Positions 1 through 6,033 of a stretch of 6,321 nt of DNA are shown here, piece after piece (position 1 is the stretch's first letter; every line of letters begins with the position of its first letter). The position numbers were made by a program, and so were the translations under genes. A model generated the notes under the pieces. That model worked only from the letters and a program-made list of their open reading frames with translations, made no database searches and had not been told where the DNA came from. This DNA is from an uncultured Lachnospiraceae bacterium (lineage in GTDB: Bacteria > Bacillota > Clostridia > Lachnospirales > Lachnospiraceae): assembly GCA_958444395.1 (NCBI GenBank), contig CAUCOL010000114.1, positions 1 to 6,321 of the forward strand, written 5' to 3'.

Positions 1-233
1 GGTTGACAGACCTGACGATCCCGGAGGGTGTGACGGAGCTTCGTTATCAGGCAGTTACGAATTGCCAGGCATTACAGTCTATGACGATTCCGGACAGTAT
101 GAAGACAGTGGATGCGTATGCAGTCGGTCAGTGCAATAATTTACGCGAGATTCATTGGAAAGGGAATACATATTCCGGCTTCAGCGCGTTTATAGAGGCA
201 TTTCAGGCAGCAAATAAAGAGGATGCGGAGTAG
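1..233 (+). CDS. C-terminal end of a BspA-like leucine-rich-repeat protein (partial)
   Basis: The frame is open from the left edge (first complete codon at 3) to a TAG stop at 231-233, so only the last 76 or so codons are visible. The translation shows a 23-residue period: LTDLTIPEGVTEL, then LQSMTIPDSMKTV, then LREIHWKGNTYSG, each with a conserved Leu start, an Ile-Pro pair in the first two units and a Cys-containing end (TNCQA, GQCNN). This is the signature of LRR_5/BspA-type repeats, found in many surface or secreted proteins of gut Firmicutes. The last unit is degenerate and leads into a short acidic tail (NKEDAE), so the repeat array simply runs out near the C-terminus; no anchor or sorting motif is seen. 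Ligand and location are unknown, and any signal peptide would lie outside the window. The TTG at position 3 is very unlikely to be a true start. It is probably a separate transcription unit from the trp genes. Confidence 0.8.
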   Translation, partial: LTDLTIPEGVTELRYQAVTNCQALQSMTIPDSMKTVDAYAVGQCNNLREIHWKGNTYSGFSAFIEAFQAANKEDAE

Positions 234-260
234 ATAGTGTGGAATGGAATAGATAGTGTG
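231..260. repeat. 11-bp direct repeat starting at the LRR stop codon
   Basis: TAGATAGTGTG occurs at 231-241 and again at 250-260, a 19-bp period. The first copy contains the LRR gene's stop codon. It looks like a small local duplication; no function can be assigned from sequence. Confidence 0.5.
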
Positions 261-282
261 AAAAATCCCGTGGGGTATTGCT

Positions 283-313
283 GTGGGGCAGCAGGTAAAA
301 TGTCCACCTTTTT
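283..313 (+). terminator. Weak candidate terminator after the LRR gene
   Basis: GTGGG at 283-287 can pair with TCCAC at 303-307 (one G-U). After a single bulged G at 288, CA at 289-290 pairs with TG at 301-302. The loop is about 10 nt, and a five-T run follows at 309-313. The stem is short and imperfect, and an alternative 5-bp hairpin (TGCTG 279-283 with CAGCA 289-293) competes with it. It lies between the LRR stop and the trp promoter, where a terminator would be expected. Confidence 0.35.
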
Positions 314-324
314 ATATTTCCTAG

Positions 325-352
325 TTGACAAATCGGAATCATGGCGTATAAT
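325..352 (+). promoter_or_regulatory. Sigma-A-type promoter of the trp operon
   Basis: A perfect -35 box TTGACA lies at 325-330 and a perfect -10 box TATAAT at 347-352, with a 16-bp spacer (slightly under the optimal 17). A T/A-rich stretch (309-319) just upstream may act as an UP-like element. Transcription would start around 359-360, about 20 nt before Stem I of the T-box. Because both hexamers are consensus, basal initiation is probably strong and control is exerted mainly by the downstream leader. No operator palindrome was noticed around the boxes. Confidence 0.85.
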
Positions 353-461
353 AGAATTAGAAATTGAATAGTTCAAACCGTTGATGTGGAGATAAAAATG
401 AAATATGAGCTTACAGAGAGCGGGGGATGCTGAGAACCCTGTAGAGATTCAGTTCATTAAA

Positions 462-464
462 TGG
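462..464 (+). promoter_or_regulatory. T-box specifier codon UGG (Trp)
   Basis: UGG sits on the 3' side of the internal loop, 4 nt after the helix ATGAGC/GTTCAT (405-410/452-457), and is followed by a purine (A465), the usual arrangement of a specifier trinucleotide. It reads Trp, matching the genes downstream. Independent support comes from the antiterminator bulge UGGC (587-590): its variable fourth base is C, which pairs with a G discriminator, and bacterial tRNA-Trp normally carries G73. Confidence 0.85.
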
Positions 465-511
465 ACCACTGAGGGCATGGTCAAAGGATGTGAGAGCATC
501 TGAGTATTCCA

Positions 512-537
512 TGACGTGTTGGCATACGTCAGTTGCC
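512..537 (+). promoter_or_regulatory. T-box Stem IIA/B-type pseudoknot
   Basis: TGACGT 512-517 pairs perfectly with ACGTCA 526-531, leaving an 8-nt loop (518-525). The loop bases GGCA 521-524 can pair with TGCC 534-537 just 3' of the stem, giving an H-type pseudoknot. T-box leaders of the long class normally carry such a Stem IIA/B pseudoknot between Stem I and Stem III, and this is in the right place. Drawn by eye. Confidence 0.6.
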
Positions 538-581
538 GGAGATATGTTTGTATTTCGCTAAGTGCGTGGGTATCCATGAAG

Positions 582-619
582 CAAGGTGGCACCGCGGTAG
601 ATTTGTATAACCGTCCTTG
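582..619 (+). promoter_or_regulatory. T-box antiterminator
   Basis: Helix A1 is CAAGG 582-586 with CCTTG 615-619. The seven-base bulge TGGCACC is at 587-593. Helix A2 is GCGGT 594-598 with ACCGT 610-614 (one G-U), closed by an 11-nt loop. This is the canonical antiterminator geometry. The bulge bases UGGC would pair with the GCCA-3' end of uncharged tRNA-Trp. The 3' strand (610-619) overlaps the 5' arm of the terminator (613-627), so the two structures exclude each other. Confidence 0.92.
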
Positions 620-660
620 ACTATTACTACTATATGTATGTAATAGTCAGGGACTTTTTT
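613..660 (+). terminator. Intrinsic terminator of the T-box leader
   Basis: The arms GTCCTTGACTATTAC (613-627) and GTAATAGTCAGGGAC (640-654) form a 15-bp stem with a single G-U pair. It is closed by a 12-nt A/U-rich loop and followed by six T residues (655-660). This is the default off structure when tRNA-Trp is charged. It competes with the antiterminator for 613-619. Confidence 0.95.
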
Positions 661-672
661 GATTTATATATT

Positions 673-747
673 ATGAAATGGTTCCAATTGCTGTGGCAGG
701 CCGACAGCAATTTCAAAGAAAGTCTTGCGGACATTTCCTATAAATAA
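673..747 (+). CDS. Candidate 24-codon leader peptide with two Trp codons
   Basis: A short ATG frame (stop TAA 745-747) lies between the T-box terminator and trpE. It begins MKWFQLLWQ and ends LADISYK, with Trp codons at 679-681 (codon 3) and 694-696 (codon 8). Only two Trp residues occur in all the visible trp enzymes together (one in TrpE, one in TrpB), so two in 24 codons stands out. It would be transcribed only after T-box readthrough, and its codons 5-14 overlap a perfect hairpin at 686-712. Against it: there is no Shine-Dalgarno sequence in front of the ATG (the preceding bases are the terminator T-run and AT-rich sequence), and the frame is short enough to arise by chance. It has no recognisable protein family. 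It could be a leader peptide sensing Trp-tRNA availability, or simply untranslated leader. Confidence 0.3.
   Translation: MKWFQLLWQADSNFKESLADISYK
686..712 (+). other. Perfect 9-bp RNA hairpin between T-box and trpE
   Basis: AATTGCTGT 686-694 pairs perfectly with ACAGCAATT 704-712 around a 9-nt loop (695-703). No T-run follows, so it is not an intrinsic terminator. A competing pairing GAAAT 675-679 with ATTTC 710-714 is possible. The second Trp codon of the micro-ORF (694-696) lies at the top of the 5' arm. Possible roles are control of ribosome access, mRNA processing or stability, or none. Confidence 0.5.
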
Positions 748-801
748 AGCAAAAACACTCCCTGTGGGATCGCATGATGGCGGAAAGAGAGGAGGAACAG
801 G

Positions 802-2268
802 ATGATAACACTGGAAGAGGCAAAGAAATATGCAGAAGGGTATAAGGTGGTACCGCTTAGCATGGAGATTTTGGCGGATATTCGCACACCGATGGAAGTG
901 CTTCGAATCCTGAAAGGCGTCAGCAGTCATTGCTATATGCTGGAGAGCGTGGAGGATCAGAAGCGCTGGGGACGGTATACATTCCTCGGGTTCGATCCGA
1001 CGATGGAGATTACCTGTATGAACGGCAGAATGACGATCCGTAATGGAAAAGAGCAGGTCAGTATGGTCGATCATCCCGGGGAGGAGATTAAGAAGATCCT
1101 GCAGGAATACCGAAGTCCAAAGATCCCGGGCATGCCTACTTTCACCGGCGGACTCGTTGGCTATTTCTCCTATGATTATGTGAAGTACAGTGAGCCAAGG
1201 CTGCATCTGGATGCGGAGGATCAGGAAGGATTTAAGGATGTTGATCTGATGCTGTTTGACAAGGTGATCGCATTTGACAACCTGCGTCAGAAGATTATCG
1301 TGATCGCCAATGCAAAGACAGAGCATCTGGAAGAAGAATATAAGAAGTGCCGTGATGAGATCGAGAGGATCATCCGGTTGATTCGGACAGGGGTACCGAC
1401 GGAAATCGAGCAGGGAAAGATCACTTCAGAGTTTCGGGCATTGTTTTCCAAAGAAACCTATTGCAAGATGGTCGAGAAAGCAAAACGATACATTTATGAG
1501 GGGGATATTTTTCAAGTGGTGTTATCCAATCGTCTGGAAGCCGATTATGAGGGAAGTCTGTTAAATACATACCGTCATCTGCGGACGATCAACCCTTCCC
1601 CATATATGTTTTACTTTAGCAGCGATGATATGGAGGTGGCTGGTGCTTCGCCGGAGACGCTGGTGAAGCTGGAGGACGGTACACTGCACACCTTCCCGCT
1701 GGCAGGCACACGTCCGAGGGGAGCCGATGAAGCAGAGGATGAACGGCTGGTTCGAGAACTTCTGGGCGATGAAAAGGAACGGGCAGAGCATAATATGCTG
1801 GTAGATCTTGGACGAAACGATCTTGGAAAGATCAGTCAGTTTGGAACCGTTCAGGTAGAAAAGTACATGTCGATCGAGAAATATTCCCATGTTATGCACA
1901 TCGGTTCGACGGTAGCAGGAACAATTCGGGACGACAAGTGTAGTCTGGATGCCGTCGATGCCGTACTGCCGGCCGGTACATTATCCGGTGCTCCAAAGAT
2001 CCGTGCGATGGAGATTATCAATGAACTGGAGAATAACAAGCGCGGTATCTATGGCGGAGCAATTGGTTACATTGACTTTACCGGAAACCTGGATACCTGC
2101 ATTGCAATCCGTATTGCCTATAAGAAAAACGGAAAGGTATTTGTTCGATCCGGAGCGGGCATTGTCGCAGACAGCGTACCGGAGAATGAGTATCAGGAGT
2201 GCATCAATAAGGCAAAGGCAGTGATGAATGCAGTCGAAGAGAGCACACAGAGTGATATGTATCAGTAG
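802..2268 (+). CDS. trpE: Anthranilate synthase component I
   Basis: Cytoplasmic aminase/lyase subunit that converts chorismate to anthranilate using ammonia from TrpG; the first committed step to tryptophan. The 488-residue length is normal for the family. The N-terminal domain carries the tryptophan feedback element of the LLES type, here MLES near residues 47-50 followed by the conserved RYTFLGFDP. The chorismate-binding domain (about 215-480) shows GDIFQVV (234-240), SPET (283-286), PLAGTRPRG (299-307), EHNMLVDLGRND (329-340), HVMHIGSTVAG with His366, GTLSGAPK (392-399), GYIDF (422-426) and GAGIVADS (451-458). The start is supported by AGGAGG at 790-795, 6 nt before the ATG. The retained LES motif and the setting favour TrpE over the paralogue PabB. 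It is the first enzyme gene of the operon, controlled by the T-box leader, and contains a single Trp residue. Confidence 0.97.
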   Translation: MITLEEAKKYAEGYKVVPLSMEILADIRTPMEVLRILKGVSSHCYMLESVEDQKRWGRYTFLGFDPTMEITCMNGRMTIRNGKEQVSMVDHPGEEIKKILQEYRSPKIPGMPTFTGGLVGYFSYDYVKYSEPRLHLDAEDQEGFKDVDLMLFDKVIAFDNLRQKIIVIANAKTEHLEEEYKKCRDEIERIIRLIRTGVPTEIEQGKITSEFRALFSKETYCKMVEKAKRYIYEGDIFQVVLSNRLEADYEGSLLNTYRHLRTINPSPYMFYFSSDDMEVAGASPETLVKLEDGTLHTFPLAGTRPRGADEAEDERLVRELLGDEKERAEHNMLVDLGRNDLGKISQFGTVQVEKYMSIEKYSHVMHIGSTVAGTIRDDKCSLDAVDAVLPAGTLSGAPKIRAMEIINELENNKRGIYGGAIGYIDFTGNLDTCIAIRIAYKKNGKVFVRSGAGIVADSVPENEYQECINKAKAVMNAVEESTQSDMYQ

Positions 2269-2291
2269 AACGGAGAGAAAGGTAGGTATCT

Positions 2292-2858
2292 ATGATTTTA
2301 TTGATTGATAATTATGACAGCTTTTCCTACAACCTGTATCAGTTGGTAGGAACTATAAATCCGGATATTAAAGTGGTGCGAAATGATGCATATACCGTGG
2401 AGCAGATCCGTGAGATGGCACCGGATCACATCATTATCTCACCGGGACCGGGCAGACCGGATCAGGCAGGCATCTGCGAAGAATTGATCAAAGCCTTGAA
2501 GGAGGAGATCCCGATCCTGGGCGTATGCCTGGGACATCAGGCAATCTGTGAGACGTTTGGCGCAACAGTTTCTTATGCAAAGGAGCTGATGCATGGAAAG
2601 ATGTCCGTCGCATCGATTGATACAAACTGCCGGCTGTTTCATGGAATGGCGCCGAAGACAGAGGTGGCAAGATATCATTCGCTGGCGGTAGTCCGGGAGA
2701 CTCTGCCAGAGACGCTGCGTGTGATCGCATCAACGGAGGACGGAGAGGTCATGGCAGTGAAACACACAGCATATGAAGTGTATGGCGTACAGTTTCATCC
2801 GGAATCTATCCTGACGCCGGATGGAAAACAGATTTTGGAGAATTTTCTGAAAATCTGA
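2292..2858 (+). CDS. trpG: Anthranilate synthase component II (glutamine amidotransferase)
   Basis: Class I glutamine amidotransferase that hydrolyses glutamine and channels ammonia to TrpE. At 188 residues it is a stand-alone subunit, not fused to TrpD as in enterobacteria. Visible motifs are the N-terminal [13 protein letters not shown], the oxyanion segment [11 protein letters not shown] (about 50-60), the nucleophile elbow GVCLGHQ with Cys79, YHSL near 128, and QFHPES with His169 and Glu171, so the Cys-His-Glu triad is complete. It starts 23 nt after the trpE stop; AAAGG at 2278-2282 gives a 9-nt spacing to the ATG. In some Firmicutes one such subunit also serves p-aminobenzoate synthase (PabA role); nothing here shows whether that applies. 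Confidence 0.96.
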   Translation: MILLIDNYDSFSYNLYQLVGTINPDIKVVRNDAYTVEQIREMAPDHIIISPGPGRPDQAGICEELIKALKEEIPILGVCLGHQAICETFGATVSYAKELMHGKMSVASIDTNCRLFHGMAPKTEVARYHSLAVVRETLPETLRVIASTEDGEVMAVKHTAYEVYGVQFHPESILTPDGKQILENFLKI

Positions 2859-2995
2859 CAGAACACAACGCAGACTATTCGATGGGAAGAATATTCCGGT
2901 CAGCAAATGATCTGAAAGACAGGACAGAACGAAAAGAAAGCAGCAATCAGGTAAAACAGATACAGGAATCAAAAAAGAAAGGAACGGGTAGTGAA
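2859..2995 (+). other. 137-nt trpG-trpD spacer
   Basis: This purine-rich gap is far longer than the other junctions of the operon (23, 29 and 21 nt, and an 8-nt overlap). It is open in the trpD frame from an ATG at 2882, which would add 38 mostly charged and polar residues to TrpD; these look unlike the family N-terminus and the ATG lacks a Shine-Dalgarno site. An imperfect direct repeat spans the trpG end and the spacer: TCTGAAA plus GACAGAAC at 2846-2864, and again at 2911-2930 with a different 4-5 nt middle. I see no convincing promoter or terminator in it. Confidence 0.5.
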
Positions 2996-4003
2996 ATGAT
3001 TAAAGAAGCAATTAGTTTATTAGTAAAAAGACAGGATTTGATAACAGAGATGATGGAGCAGGTAATGGATGAGATCATGACCGGGCAGGCAACCGATGCA
3101 CAGAAAGCATCTTTTCTGACAGCGATGGCAATGAAGGGCGAGACGATCGACGAGATCACGGCTGCTGCAAAGGTGATGCGTAAGCATGGAGACCATCTGG
3201 CGCATACACAGGATGTGCTGGAGATCGTGGGAACCGGTGGAGACGGATCGAATACATTTAACATTTCGACGCTGGCATCGATCGTTACCTCAGCAGCAGG
3301 CGTGCCGGTAGCAAAACACGGAAATCGTGCAGCCTCCAGCAAATGTGGAACGGCGGACTGCTTAGAGGCACTGGGAGTGAAACTGGATCTGGATCCACAG
3401 CAGAGTGCCAAAGTTCTGGAAGAGACAAATATGTGCTTCTTATTTGCGCAGAAGTATCATACGGCGATGCGTTTTGTCGGTGGTGTCCGTAAGGAAATGG
3501 GGATCCGCACGTTATTTAACATCCTGGGGCCGCTGGCAAATCCGGCAGAGGCTTCTTTACAGCTTCTTGGTGTTTATAGCGAAGAACTGGTGGAGCCGCT
3601 GGCACATGTACTGCACAATCTTGGGGTAAAACGAGGCATGGTTGTGTACGGAACGGATGGCATGGATGAGATTTCCCTGAGCGCACCGACGAAGGTCTGT
3701 GAGTTTAACGGGGATGCGTTTGAAAGCTATGAGATCACACCGGAGCAGTTCGGACTGACACGCTGCAGTAAGGCAGATCTGGTAGGAGGAGATCCGGCAG
3801 AAAATGCAAAGATCGCCAGACAGATCCTGGCAGGAACAAAGGATGCAAAACTGGATGCTGTGCTCTTAAATGCCGGAGCAGCGATCCATATCGCACAGCC
3901 GGAATATACGATAGAAGAGGGCATCGCAAAGGCAGGACAGATTATCGAGAGCGGTGAAGGAACAAAGCAGCTGGAGCGTTTTATTGCGGCTACCAATGTC
4001 TGA
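2996..4003 (+). CDS. trpD: Anthranilate phosphoribosyltransferase
   Basis: Transfers phosphoribose from PRPP to anthranilate, giving N-(5-phosphoribosyl)anthranilate. I choose the ATG at 2996 ([15 protein letters not shown]), which matches the usual family start and gives 335 residues, the normal size. AAAGGA at 2978-2983 is the only nearby Shine-Dalgarno candidate, with a rather long 12-nt spacing. An in-frame ATG at 2882 would add 38 residues, but they do not resemble the family. Motifs numbered from 2996: the PRPP loop [14 protein letters not shown] (79-92), [15 protein letters not shown] (107-121) for anthranilate and phosphate contacts, [13 protein letters not shown] (171-183), and the Asp224-Glu225 metal-binding pair in DGMDEISL. 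The fold is an N-terminal helical domain followed by an alpha/beta phosphoribosyltransferase domain. No truncation or missing key residue was seen. It contains no Trp. Confidence 0.96.
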   Translation: MIKEAISLLVKRQDLITEMMEQVMDEIMTGQATDAQKASFLTAMAMKGETIDEITAAAKVMRKHGDHLAHTQDVLEIVGTGGDGSNTFNISTLASIVTSAAGVPVAKHGNRAASSKCGTADCLEALGVKLDLDPQQSAKVLEETNMCFLFAQKYHTAMRFVGGVRKEMGIRTLFNILGPLANPAEASLQLLGVYSEELVEPLAHVLHNLGVKRGMVVYGTDGMDEISLSAPTKVCEFNGDAFESYEITPEQFGLTRCSKADLVGGDPAENAKIARQILAGTKDAKLDAVLLNAGAAIHIAQPEYTIEEGIAKAGQIIESGEGTKQLERFIAATNV

Positions 4004-4022
4004 CGGGCAGAAACAAAGAAAT

Positions 4023-4026
4023 GGAG
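4023..4026 (+). promoter_or_regulatory. Ribosome binding site that decides the trpC start
   Basis: GGAG lies 6 nt before the ATG at 4033. It falls inside the first codons of a possible longer frame beginning at ATG 4021, which itself has only AAAGAA in front. This favours 4033 as the trpC start. Confidence 0.6.
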
Positions 4027-4032
4027 ATCGAT

Positions 4033-4827
4033 ATGACGATTTTAAATGAAATAGCAGAGAAGACGAAGGAACGTGTGGCACAGTGCAGACAGAAGATTTC
4101 TCTGGAAGAGATCCGGCAGAAGGCACTCGCCTGTGAAAAGGATACCGGTTATCCTTTTGAAAAAGCGATGGCACAGCCGGGACTGTCCTTTATCTGTGAA
4201 GTAAAAAAGGCATCTCCCTCTAAGGGACTGATCGCACCGGACTTTCCTTATGTAGAGATCGCAAAGGATTATGAAAAGGGTGGGGCAAGAGCCATCTCCG
4301 TGCTGACAGAGCCGTTTTATTTCCAGGGGAGTGACCGGTATCTGCAGGAGGTAAAGCAGGCAGTATCGCTTCCGGTCATCCGTAAGGATTTTGTAGTCGA
4401 TGAATACATGATCTATGAAGCGAAGGTGCTGGGAGCAGATGCGGTACTTCTGATCTGTGCGATCCTGTCTGAGCAGCAGCTGAAGGACTATTTTGAACTG
4501 GCAGATTCGCTTGGTCTGACGGCGCTGGTCGAGGCGCATGATCAGCAGGAGGTGGAAATGGCACTTCGGATCGGTGCCAGACTGATCGGTGTCAATAACC
4601 GGGATCTGCATACGTTTACGGTGGATATTGAAAACAGCCTGCGCTATAGACAAATGGTGCCGGACAATGTATTATTTGTATCGGAGAGCGGAATCCGCAC
4701 AGGCGGTGATGTGGCGAAGCTGGCAGCACACCGGGTGGATGGCGTGCTGATCGGGGAAACAATGATGGTTGCCGGAAACCGGGTAGAGAGCCTGCAGCAG
4801 ATGATACAGGCTGCCCGGGCAGAATAG
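4033..4827 (+). CDS. trpC: Indole-3-glycerol phosphate synthase
   Basis: Cytoplasmic TIM-barrel enzyme that closes the ring and decarboxylates CdRP to indole-3-glycerol phosphate. From the ATG at 4033 (MTILNEIAEKTKERV) it has 264 residues, normal for a single-function enzyme; no TrpF domain is fused to its C-terminus. The alternative ATG at 4021 would add only four residues. Motifs: EVKKASPSKG (56-65, with catalytic Lys58 or Lys59), ISVLTEPFYFQGS, VIRKDF (Lys118), LVEAHD with Glu167, GVNNRDL (186-192), FVSESGI (Ser217-Ile221) and GVLIGE near the end, covering the active-site strands and phosphate-binding loops in order. The trpD stop is 29 nt upstream. Its substrate requires TrpF activity, whose gene is not found next to it. 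No Trp residue is present. Confidence 0.96.
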   Translation: MTILNEIAEKTKERVAQCRQKISLEEIRQKALACEKDTGYPFEKAMAQPGLSFICEVKKASPSKGLIAPDFPYVEIAKDYEKGGARAISVLTEPFYFQGSDRYLQEVKQAVSLPVIRKDFVVDEYMIYEAKVLGADAVLLICAILSEQQLKDYFELADSLGLTALVEAHDQQEVEMALRIGARLIGVNNRDLHTFTVDIENSLRYRQMVPDNVLFVSESGIRTGGDVAKLAAHRVDGVLIGETMMVAGNRVESLQQMIQAARAE

Positions 4828-4837
4828 AAAGCAGAAA

Positions 4838-4842
4838 AGAGG
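4838..4842 (+). promoter_or_regulatory. Ribosome binding site that decides the trpB start
   Basis: AGAGG directly abuts the ATG at 4843, leaving no spacer, but is 6 nt from the in-frame ATG at 4849. The second ATG is therefore the better start of trpB. Confidence 0.65.
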
Positions 4843-4848
4843 ATGAAT

Positions 4849-6033
4849 ATGAGTAAAGGAAGATATGGAATACACGGTGGACAGTATATTCCGGAAACAT
4901 TGATGAATGAGATTCAGAAGCTGGAAGAAGCGTATGAATATTATAAGAAAGACAAAGCATTTAATGACGAGTTAAATACGCTGTTAAAGGAGTATGCAGG
5001 ACGCCCTTCGTTATTATATTATGCGGAGAAGATGACGAGAGATCTGGGAGGTGCCAAGATCTATTTTAAACGAGAGGATCTGAACCATACCGGATCACAT
5101 AAGATCAATAACGTATTGGGTCAGGCACTTCTGGCAAAGAAGATGGGCAAGACGAGGATCATTGCGGAGACAGGTGCCGGACAGCATGGTGTTGCAACAG
5201 CGACAGCGGCAGCTCTGCTGGATCTGGACTGTGAGATCTATATGGGGAAGGAGGACACGATCCGCCAGGCATTGAATGTGTATCGTATGGAGCTGCTGGG
5301 TGCAAAAGTACATCCGGTAGAAAGCGGTACGATGACATTAAAGGACGCCGTCAATGAATGTATGCGTGAGTGGACGTCCCGTGTGGATGATACCCTCTAT
5401 GTACTGGGATCTGTTATGGGACCGCATCCATTCCCGATGATCGTGCGTGATTTCCAGAGCGTGATCAGCCGTGAGGCGAGAGCACAGATCCTGGAGAAGG
5501 AAGGACGTCTGCCGGACGTTGTCATGGCATGTGTCGGTGGTGGCAGCAATGCAATGGGGATGTTCTATGAATTTATCAACGATAAAGAGGTACAGCTGAT
5601 CGGGTGCGAAGCAGCCGGACTGGGCGTAGATACAGACCGTACGGCAGCAACGATGGCGACAGGAACAGAGGGTGTATTTCATGGTATGAAATCTTACTTC
5701 TGTCAGGATGAGTATGGTCAGATCGCACCGGTATATTCGATCTCCGCCGGACTGGATTACCCGGGTGTCGGACCGGAACATGCGTATCTGAAGGATATCG
5801 GAAGAGCGCAGTATGTACCGGTGACAGACGAGGAAGCTGTCAACGCATTTGAATATATTGCCAGAGAAGAAGGCATCATCGCAGCGATCGAGAGTTCCCA
5901 TGCCGTAGCACATCTGATGAAGATTGCACCGAAGATGAACAAGGATCAGATCATTATCTGCTGTCTGTCAGGACGTGGAGATAAGGATGTAGCAGCGATT
6001 GCGAGATACAGGGGGATTGATTTACATGAGTAG
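4849..6033 (+). CDS. trpB: Tryptophan synthase beta subunit
   Basis: PLP enzyme that condenses indole, delivered by TrpA, with serine to form tryptophan. Starting at 4849 ([19 protein letters not shown]) it has 394 residues, the usual size of the standard TrpB1 type; the ATG at 4843 would add two residues. Motifs: HTGSHKINN with PLP-binding Lys85, AETGAGQHG with catalytic Glu107, the phosphate-binding GGGSNAMG (230-237), [14 protein letters not shown] in the C-terminal half, and CLSGRGDKD with Ser374 contacting the PLP ring nitrogen. All expected active-site residues are there, and the [11 protein letters not shown] start is typical of the form that pairs with TrpA. The trpC stop is only 21 nt upstream, with no trpF between. 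Its last 8 nt overlap trpA. It has a single Trp (REWTSR). Confidence 0.97.
   Translation: MSKGRYGIHGGQYIPETLMNEIQKLEEAYEYYKKDKAFNDELNTLLKEYAGRPSLLYYAEKMTRDLGGAKIYFKREDLNHTGSHKINNVLGQALLAKKMGKTRIIAETGAGQHGVATATAAALLDLDCEIYMGKEDTIRQALNVYRMELLGAKVHPVESGTMTLKDAVNECMREWTSRVDDTLYVLGSVMGPHPFPMIVRDFQSVISREARAQILEKEGRLPDVVMACVGGGSNAMGMFYEFINDKEVQLIGCEAAGLGVDTDRTAATMATGTEGVFHGMKSYFCQDEYGQIAPVYSISAGLDYPGVGPEHAYLKDIGRAQYVPVTDEEAVNAFEYIAREEGIIAAIESSHAVAHLMKIAPKMNKDQIIICCLSGRGDKDVAAIARYRGIDLHE

Larger units (their letters stand above)
381..660 (+). promoter_or_regulatory. Tryptophan T-box riboswitch (tRNA-Trp-sensing leader)
   Basis: The hallmark T-box core AAGGTGGCACCGCGG is at 583-597, followed by a strong intrinsic terminator, upstream of trpE. 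Stem I can be drawn with a base helix 381-385/480-484 and GTGG 386-389 with CCAC 466-469. Above these lie a specifier loop holding UGG 462-464, ATGAGC 405-410 with GTTCAT 452-457, and TTACAG 411-416 with CTGTAG 439-444. An AGAG bulge (417-420) and the distal GGGATGCTGAGAACC segment follow. A hairpin GATG/CATC (487-500), a Stem II pseudoknot (512-537) and a poorly defined Stem III (about 538-575) come next. As known for T-boxes, uncharged tRNA pairs through its anticodon with the specifier and through its NCCA end with the antiterminator bulge, allowing readthrough. The exact Stem I pairing near the K-turn is my manual drawing and may shift. Confidence 0.95.

Noticed and set aside
415..450. GAG/UAG-like triplets suggestive of a TRAP binding site
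   Set aside because: They are few and irregularly spaced, and they are explained by Stem I of the T-box; TRAP sites have many triplets at 2-3 nt spacing.
478..480. Second UGG as an alternative T-box specifier
   Set aside because: It falls at the base of Stem I next to the closing helix, not in the specifier loop; UGG at 462-464 fits the position and the purine that follows.
774..845. Small overlapping frame ATGATGGCG... running across the trpE start
   Set aside because: It has no ribosome binding site, its acidic start is simply the trpE Shine-Dalgarno region read as codons, and it ends shortly inside trpE.
664..1326. 220-codon open frame on the minus strand opposite the start of trpE
   Set aside because: It overlaps a certain trpE with all family motifs, resembles no protein I recognise, and is rich in Cys, His and Leu as expected of an antisense shadow.
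802..2268. Assignment of the first enzyme as PabB (aminodeoxychorismate synthase)
   Set aside because: The feedback LES motif, full TrpE length, tryptophan T-box and downstream trp genes all favour TrpE.
2855..2881. Possible internal promoter (CTGACA and TATTCG) before trpD
   Set aside because: The -10-like hexamer matches only three positions and the spacer is 15 nt, too weak to support.
2882..2995. 38-residue N-terminal extension of TrpD from the ATG at 2882
   Set aside because: The ATG has no Shine-Dalgarno site, the residues are mostly charged and polar and unlike the family, and [10 protein letters not shown] at 2996 matches the usual start. Kept only as a low-weight possibility in the spacer finding.
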